A stretch of DNA of 64,000 nucleotides, taken from assembly GCA_021325365.1 (NCBI GenBank), contig JAJPHF010000009.1, positions 1 to 64,000 of the forward strand, in the 5' to 3' direction. Below the pieces are notes generated by a model. It was not told where the DNA came from. It did not search any database and saw only the letters and a program-made list of their open reading frames with translations. The translations under genes and the position numbers were made by a program. Below, piece by piece: positions 59,974-64,000 of the stretch (within the stretch, counting starts at the first letter, position 1; each line of letters opens with the position of its first letter). The stretch comes from Pseudomonadota bacterium (lineage in GTDB: Bacteria; Chloroflexota; UBA6077; JAJPHF01).

Positions 59974-61527
59974 CTATGCCTGGACCCCGCGGAGCCGATA
60001 CCAGAGGGCGCGGTCGTCGGCATCGAAGCCGCCCAGCGCGGCGAGCAGGCCCGCGTACACTGCGGCGCCGACAGGTATGCTGAGTAGCCAGCTCCAGGCG
60101 GCCAGCGGCGCGACGGCCGCCGCCATGCCCGCCGCCGCGAGGGCCGGGCGCCAGACCAAGCGCCACAGGGAGATGGGCGGCAGGCTGCGCGTGACCGCCC
60201 ACCAGAACGGCCCGAGCAGCACGACCTCGGAGAGCACGGTGACGAGCGCCGCGCCGAGGTAGCTGGTGCGGGGGATCAGCAGGAGGTTAGCGACGAGGTT
60301 GAACGCCGTGGCCACGAGAAAGGCGATCGTCAGGAAGCGCTGGCGGTCGACGGCGATCAGCACGTACTGGGTCACGCCGTTCACGAAGCTGAACGGCAGG
60401 AACCAAATCAGCACGCGCAGCGCCCAGGCGGCCTGCGGCACGTAGGCGGGGCCAGCGAAGAACAGGACCAGCGGCTCGGCCAACACCGCGGTGCCGACGG
60501 CGATCGGCATGCCGAGCAGGAGCAGTACCTTGAGGGCGCGGCGATACACGCGCGCGAGCGCCGTGCGGTCGGTCTGGCCCTGACGGGCGAGCAGCGGGAA
60601 GAGCGCGAGCGTGAAGTTGGCGGGGATGAGGTTGAAGCCGTCGACCACGCGGTAGGCCGCGCTGTACCAGCCGAGCGCGACGTCGCCGGCGAGGGGCGGC
60701 AGGAGGAGGCTGTCCAGGCGGAAGAACAGGCTGGCGAGCAGGTTGTTCATCATGAAGGGATAGGCGTCGCCCACCAGGGCGAGCCCCGCGCGCGGCGCGA
60801 GCCGCAGCCGCGGCCAGCCGACCAGATCGACGAACAGCGTGGCGAGGGCGCCGAGCGTGAGCACGTTGACGGCGAGCGCGACGGCGGCCAGGCCCACGAA
60901 GCCATAGCCCAGGCCGAGCGCCAGCAGGCCGAGGGCGACTTTGAGCACCGTGGTCACGACGGTGACGGCGGCGGGGTACTCCATGCGCTCGCGGGCCTGG
61001 AAGACGGCGGTGAGCGCGGCCGACAGCCCGGCCGGCGCCATGGCGAGGGCGAGCAGCAGCAGCGCCAGCGCCTTGGGTGGCGTTACGTCGAGGGGGCCGG
61101 CGAGCGGCCCGGCGAGCACTAGGGTGGCGAGCACCACGCCGAGCCAGAACAGCGCCCGCGCGCCAAGCACGCGGCCCAGCTCGCGCGCGAGGCGCTCGGG
61201 CTGGCGGGCCACCTCGCGCGTGAGCCAGGTGTTCATGCCGAAGCCGAGCAGGATGTCGAGGTAGCCGACGACCACGCCGACCCAGGCGTAGGCGCCCGCG
61301 TCGGCCGGGCCGAGCACGCGCAGCATGACGATGGCGAAGGCGAGGTCGAGCCCCTTGTTGCCGAGCGCGGTCGCCATGGGGAAGGCGGAGTTCTGGGCCA
61401 CGCGGCGCACGGGGTTGTCGGTGGCGGCGCGCGGCAGCAGGCGCTGCAGCAGCCAGGTGCTGGCGGCAGCGAAGGCCAGCGCGAGCGCCACCCAGGCGGC
61501 GACGAGCGCCGGCGACGCGCTCAGCAA
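59974..61527 (-). CDS. Wzx/MurJ-type polysaccharide flippase
   Basis: A 517-aa membrane protein with about 14 predicted helices, typical of polysaccharide lipid flippases (MOP superfamily): AFAIVMLRVLGPADAGAYAW, YPFMMNNLLASLFFRLDSLL, GWYSAAYRVVDGFNLIPANF, PIAVGTAVLAEPLVLFFAGP. It likely flips an undecaprenyl-linked unit across the membrane. No glycosyltransferases are adjacent. The TTG at 61527 is the only start in the open frame (a stop lies at 61562-61564) apart from ATT; no good Shine-Dalgarno is seen. Confidence 0.82.
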   Translation of the reverse strand: MLSASPALVAAWVALALAFAAASTWLLQRLLPRAATDNPVRRVAQNSAFPMATALGNKGLDLAFAIVMLRVLGPADAGAYAWVGVVVGYLDILLGFGMNTWLTREVARQPERLARELGRVLGARALFWLGVVLATLVLAGPLAGPLDVTPPKALALLLLALAMAPAGLSAALTAVFQARERMEYPAAVTVVTTVLKVALGLLALGLGYGFVGLAAVALAVNVLTLGALATLFVDLVGWPRLRLAPRAGLALVGDAYPFMMNNLLASLFFRLDSLLLPPLAGDVALGWYSAAYRVVDGFNLIPANFTLALFPLLARQGQTDRTALARVYRRALKVLLLLGMPIAVGTAVLAEPLVLFFAGPAYVPQAAWALRVLIWFLPFSFVNGVTQYVLIAVDRQRFLTIAFLVATAFNLVANLLLIPRTSYLGAALVTVLSEVVLLGPFWWAVTRSLPPISLWRLVWRPALAAAGMAAAVAPLAAWSWLLSIPVGAAVYAGLLAALGGFDADDRALWYRLRGVQA

Positions 61528-61700
61528 GCGCGCGAAGGCGGCCCAGTACGTCTCAAAAATCGGTTAGCACTCGGCCACGGAGGGCCACGGGCTCGCCGGC
61601 GCGAGGTTTTCGCGCCGCGTGCCTGGCGAGCAAGCGGAGGGCGCGGGTAGGCGCGTATGGGCGTCGCGGACAGATCTGCACGCTCACCGGCGCCCGCTGT

Positions 61701-63224
61701 CTAGCTCGCGGCCCAGAGGCGCGCGAAGTGGACGAGCAGGCGCACGCCAACGCCGGTGGCGGTGTCCTTGGCCAGGTAGGGCGGCAGCTCGCCCCAGGCG
61801 CCCTCCGTCCAGGCCGTGCCGGCGATGTCGAGGTGCAGCCACGGACGGCCCTTTACGAAGTGCGCCAGGAACCACGCCGCGGTGATGGCGCCGGCCGGGC
61901 GCCCCCCGGTGTTCTTGATGTCGGCGATGCTGCTCTTGATCTGCTCGTCGTACTCGGGAAACAGGGGGAGCGGCCATACCCGCTCGCCCGACAGGTTGCC
62001 GGCGGCCAGCATCGTCTCGATCAGGTCCTCGTCGTTGCCGAACAGCCCGCTGGCGTGGTGGCCGAGCGCGATCACGCAGGCGCCGGTCAGCGTGGCGAGG
62101 TCGACGATCGCGTCGGGCGCCTGCTCGGCGGCGTAGCAGAGCGCGTCGGACAGGATCACCCGCCCCTCGGCGTCGGTGTTGATGATCTCGACGGTGGTGC
62201 CGCCGCGGGGCTGGATCACGTCGCCGGGGCGATAGGCCGAGCCGCTGGGCATGTTGTCGGTGGCGGCGAAGATGCCGAGCACGTTCACCGGCAGCTGGAG
62301 CGCCGCGGCCGCTTGCATGAAGCCGACGACCGCCGCCGCGCCCGACTTGTCGTGGCGCATGTGGTGCATGTTCTCGGCGGGCTTGATGGAGATGCCGCCG
62401 CTGTCGAAGGTGATGCCCTTGCCGACCACGGCCAGCGTCTTCTCGGCGGCGGGCGCGGTGTAGCGCATGACGACGAAGCTCGGCGGGTTGGCGCTGCCCT
62501 GGTTCACCGCCAGCAGCCCGTTCATCCGCATCTCGCGGATCTGGTCCAGACCGAACACCTGGCAGTCGAAGCCCATCCGCTCGGCGACGCTCTGCGCCTG
62601 CTGCGCCAGGAAGGTGGCGGTCACGACGTTGGCGGGGCCCTGCGCCAGATCGCGGGCCGTCATCGTCGCCTCGGCCATCGCCGTGCCGGCGGCGACGCCG
62701 GCGCGGATCGCGTCGAGCCGCGCGGGGTCGCGCTCGACGACCGTGGCGCGCTCCACCTCGTGGCCGCCCGCCACCCGCTCGTGCTGGAAGCGGTCGTAGG
62801 CGTAGAGTGCCAGGAGGGAGCCCTCGGCCAGCGCCTCGGCGGCGCCCTGCGGCTCCAGACCGCCGGCGCCGGCGCCGTGTAGGACCGTGGCGTAGCTGCT
62901 GACGCGCAGGTCGCGGGCCTTGCGCGCGGCGACCGCGGCGGCGCGGCGCGCGCGCTCGGGGGTAAAGGCGTCCAGCGCGCCCAGGCCGACGACGGCGACG
63001 CGCTCGGCGCGCAGGGCCTGGGTGCCGGGGTTGTGGACGACCACGACCTCGCCGGGCTTGCCGCGCAGCTCGCCGGACTCGCGGAGGCGGGTGAGCAGCC
63101 CGCCCAGGGCCGCGTCGACGGCGGCCGTCGCGCCGCCGAGGGCGTCGGCGTCCTCGAACAGGTTGACGACGAGCAGCGGCGTGGCCACCTCGACCACCGA
63201 TCCTTGCGCGACTTGTACGTCCAT
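61701..63224 (-). CDS. pepA: Leucyl aminopeptidase (M17)
   Basis: A 507-aa cytosol aminopeptidase. Two-metal site and catalytic residues: VVGKGITFDSGGISIKPAEN (Lys and Asp), HMRHDKSGAAAVVGFM, and NTDAEGRVILSDALCYAAEQ (Asp, Glu, Arg). The N-terminal domain (SVVEVATPLLVVNLFEDADA) is standard. It releases N-terminal amino acids in peptide turnover. ATG at 63224 with GAGAGGTG upstream; the open frame to 63551 is not coding. A TACAAT at 63280-63285 on the minus strand is the likely -10. Confidence 0.94.
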   Translation of the reverse strand: MDVQVAQGSVVEVATPLLVVNLFEDADALGGATAAVDAALGGLLTRLRESGELRGKPGEVVVVHNPGTQALRAERVAVVGLGALDAFTPERARRAAAVAARKARDLRVSSYATVLHGAGAGGLEPQGAAEALAEGSLLALYAYDRFQHERVAGGHEVERATVVERDPARLDAIRAGVAAGTAMAEATMTARDLAQGPANVVTATFLAQQAQSVAERMGFDCQVFGLDQIREMRMNGLLAVNQGSANPPSFVVMRYTAPAAEKTLAVVGKGITFDSGGISIKPAENMHHMRHDKSGAAAVVGFMQAAAALQLPVNVLGIFAATDNMPSGSAYRPGDVIQPRGGTTVEIINTDAEGRVILSDALCYAAEQAPDAIVDLATLTGACVIALGHHASGLFGNDEDLIETMLAAGNLSGERVWPLPLFPEYDEQIKSSIADIKNTGGRPAGAITAAWFLAHFVKGRPWLHLDIAGTAWTEGAWGELPPYLAKDTATGVGVRLLVHFARLWAAS

Positions 63225-63279
63225 GGCGTGGGGCACCTCTCGCCAGAGTGAGGCCGCGACCCGGGCGGAGCCTCTCTCG

Positions 63280-63285
63280 ATTGTA
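63280..63285 (-). promoter_or_regulatory. -10 hexamer for pepA
   Basis: Minus strand TACAAT, about 55 nt before the ATG, with weak -35 support. Confidence 0.4.
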
Positions 63286-63368
63286 GCCCGCCGCGGGAAG
63301 CGCCCGCTATGCCGACTGAGCATCGGAGGGCGATGGACGCGCCGCGGGCTGGTGTGAAACCATAGGGC

Positions 63369-63983
63369 ATGGAGCGTGTGGACGGCGTGGAGAGCATCGC
63401 GGCGCTGCGCGAGCGCATCGCGGCCTGCCGGGCCTGCCAGGACGCCGGGCTGCTGGCCGAGGCGGCGCCGATCGCGCACGGCCCGACGCGGGCGCGGGTG
63501 CTGGTGGTCGGCCAGGCGCCGGGGGTGCGGTCGCACGTGCGGCGGCGCCACTTCGCGGGGCCAGCGGGGCGCGTGCTGGAGCAGTGGTTCGACCGCGCGG
63601 GCTTTCCGCCCGGCTACTTCCGCGAGCGCGCCTACCTCTCGTCACTGACGCGCTGCTTCCCTGGCCCGGCGCCGCGCGGCCAGGGCGACCGGCGGCCGTC
63701 GCCGGCCGAGCTGCGGCTGTGCCGGCCGTTCCTGGAGGCCGAGCTGCGGCTGCTGGAGCCGGCGGTCGTGCTGCTGGTGGGCAAGATGGCGATCGAGCAC
63801 TTCCTGGGGCCGTGCCGGCTGGACGACGTGGTGGGCACGCTGGTCGAGCGCGACGGCCGCCGCTACCTGCCGCTGCCGCACTCGTCGGGGGTGAGCCGCT
63901 GGCTGAACGACCCGGCGCACCGCGCGCTGGTGGACCGCGCGCTGGCGCTGCTGGCGGCGTGCCGGGAGGAGCTGGCGCTCTGA
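63369..63983 (+). CDS. Uracil-DNA glycosylase family protein
   Basis: A 204-aa protein of the family 4/5-like uracil-DNA glycosylase group, which excises uracil from DNA. The first motif reads VLVVGQAPG (GEAPG-like), the second LPHSSGVSRWLNDP (HPS-type). Cys residues in AACRACQDAG, LTRCFPGP and LRLCRPFL fit a 4Fe-4S cluster. The acid at the GEAPG position is Gln, so the exact subfamily and activity are uncertain. ATG at 63369; no strong Shine-Dalgarno is visible. It is divergent from pepA. Confidence 0.82.
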   Translation: MERVDGVESIAALRERIAACRACQDAGLLAEAAPIAHGPTRARVLVVGQAPGVRSHVRRRHFAGPAGRVLEQWFDRAGFPPGYFRERAYLSSLTRCFPGPAPRGQGDRRPSPAELRLCRPFLEAELRLLEPAVVLLVGKMAIEHFLGPCRLDDVVGTLVERDGRRYLPLPHSSGVSRWLNDPAHRALVDRALALLAACREELAL

Positions 63984-64000
63984 GCAGTCGTTCAGAGGCC

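Overview
The window is very GC-rich bacterial chromosome with dense, mostly short operons on both strands. Nothing in it fixes the taxon. The gene set fits a deep-branching monoderm-like lineage, most plausibly Chloroflexota (Thermomicrobia/Sphaerobacter-like); this is inference. The grounds are an ArsA ATPase with an HSP20-like tail, a fused homocysteine methyltransferase/MTHFR, a Rossmann-DUF2520 gene beside panBC, lipoproteins and Tat substrates without outer-membrane machinery, and intergenic GCTGAGTGCTGAG-type and CCCTCTCCC-type repeats. I found no rRNA, tRNA, CRISPR array, transposase or phage gene.

Layout. 1-13 kb: the 5' end of dnaK, diverging from an OmpR-type response regulator/histidine kinase pair; a lipoprotein; PHP-type DNA polymerase X; a secreted alpha/beta hydrolase; a Tyr/Gly/Pro-rich secreted protein; a DUF2085 membrane protein; an M24 peptidase; a TPR protein with a leader of about 330 nt. 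13-24 kb: an MFS transporter and aroC; a second Tyr/Pro/Gly-rich secreted protein; a split branched-chain amino-acid ABC locus (livF, livG, livM) interrupted by a frameshifted beta-propeller gene; a double cupin; an orphan AAA+ ATPase. 24-33 kb: GlcG-type Tat-exported protein, DUF2520-panB-panC, a Rel (p)ppGpp enzyme, a FecR-like membrane protein, an isochorismatase-fold hydrolase.

33-39 kb: a minus-strand signalling cluster holding a REC-GAF-GAF histidine kinase, an NMT1/SsuA-like lipoprotein, a NarL-type regulator and a pseudo-receiver. 39-49 kb: TatA with a zinc ribbon, the ArsA pair, secreted proteins, a cold-shock domain on a long disordered arm, an L,D-transpeptidase, lipB and lpdA. 49-64 kb: an M3-like metallopeptidase with a changed active site, molybdenum-cofactor genes (moeA, moaC, moaB), a sugar-dehydrogenase-type propeller, Uma2, the methionine/folate gene with a divergent LysR regulator, a second FecR-like protein, a Wzx-type flippase, leucyl aminopeptidase and a uracil-DNA glycosylase-family protein.

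Cofactor and amino-acid metabolism (pantothenate, lipoate, Moco, chorismate, methionine) is interleaved with sensing and cell-surface genes. Several starts sit exactly 6 nt after a TACAAT/TACACT hexamer, which suggests leaderless transcripts. Several genes carry unusual key residues: LivG Walker A Lys to Glu, metallopeptidase HExxH to HQxxH, and a Rel with both an intact HD site and an EXDD motif. No single island looks like a complete new system; the best candidates for new biology are the substrate-binding-protein/two-component cluster, the zinc-ribbon TatA and the residue-altered enzymes.
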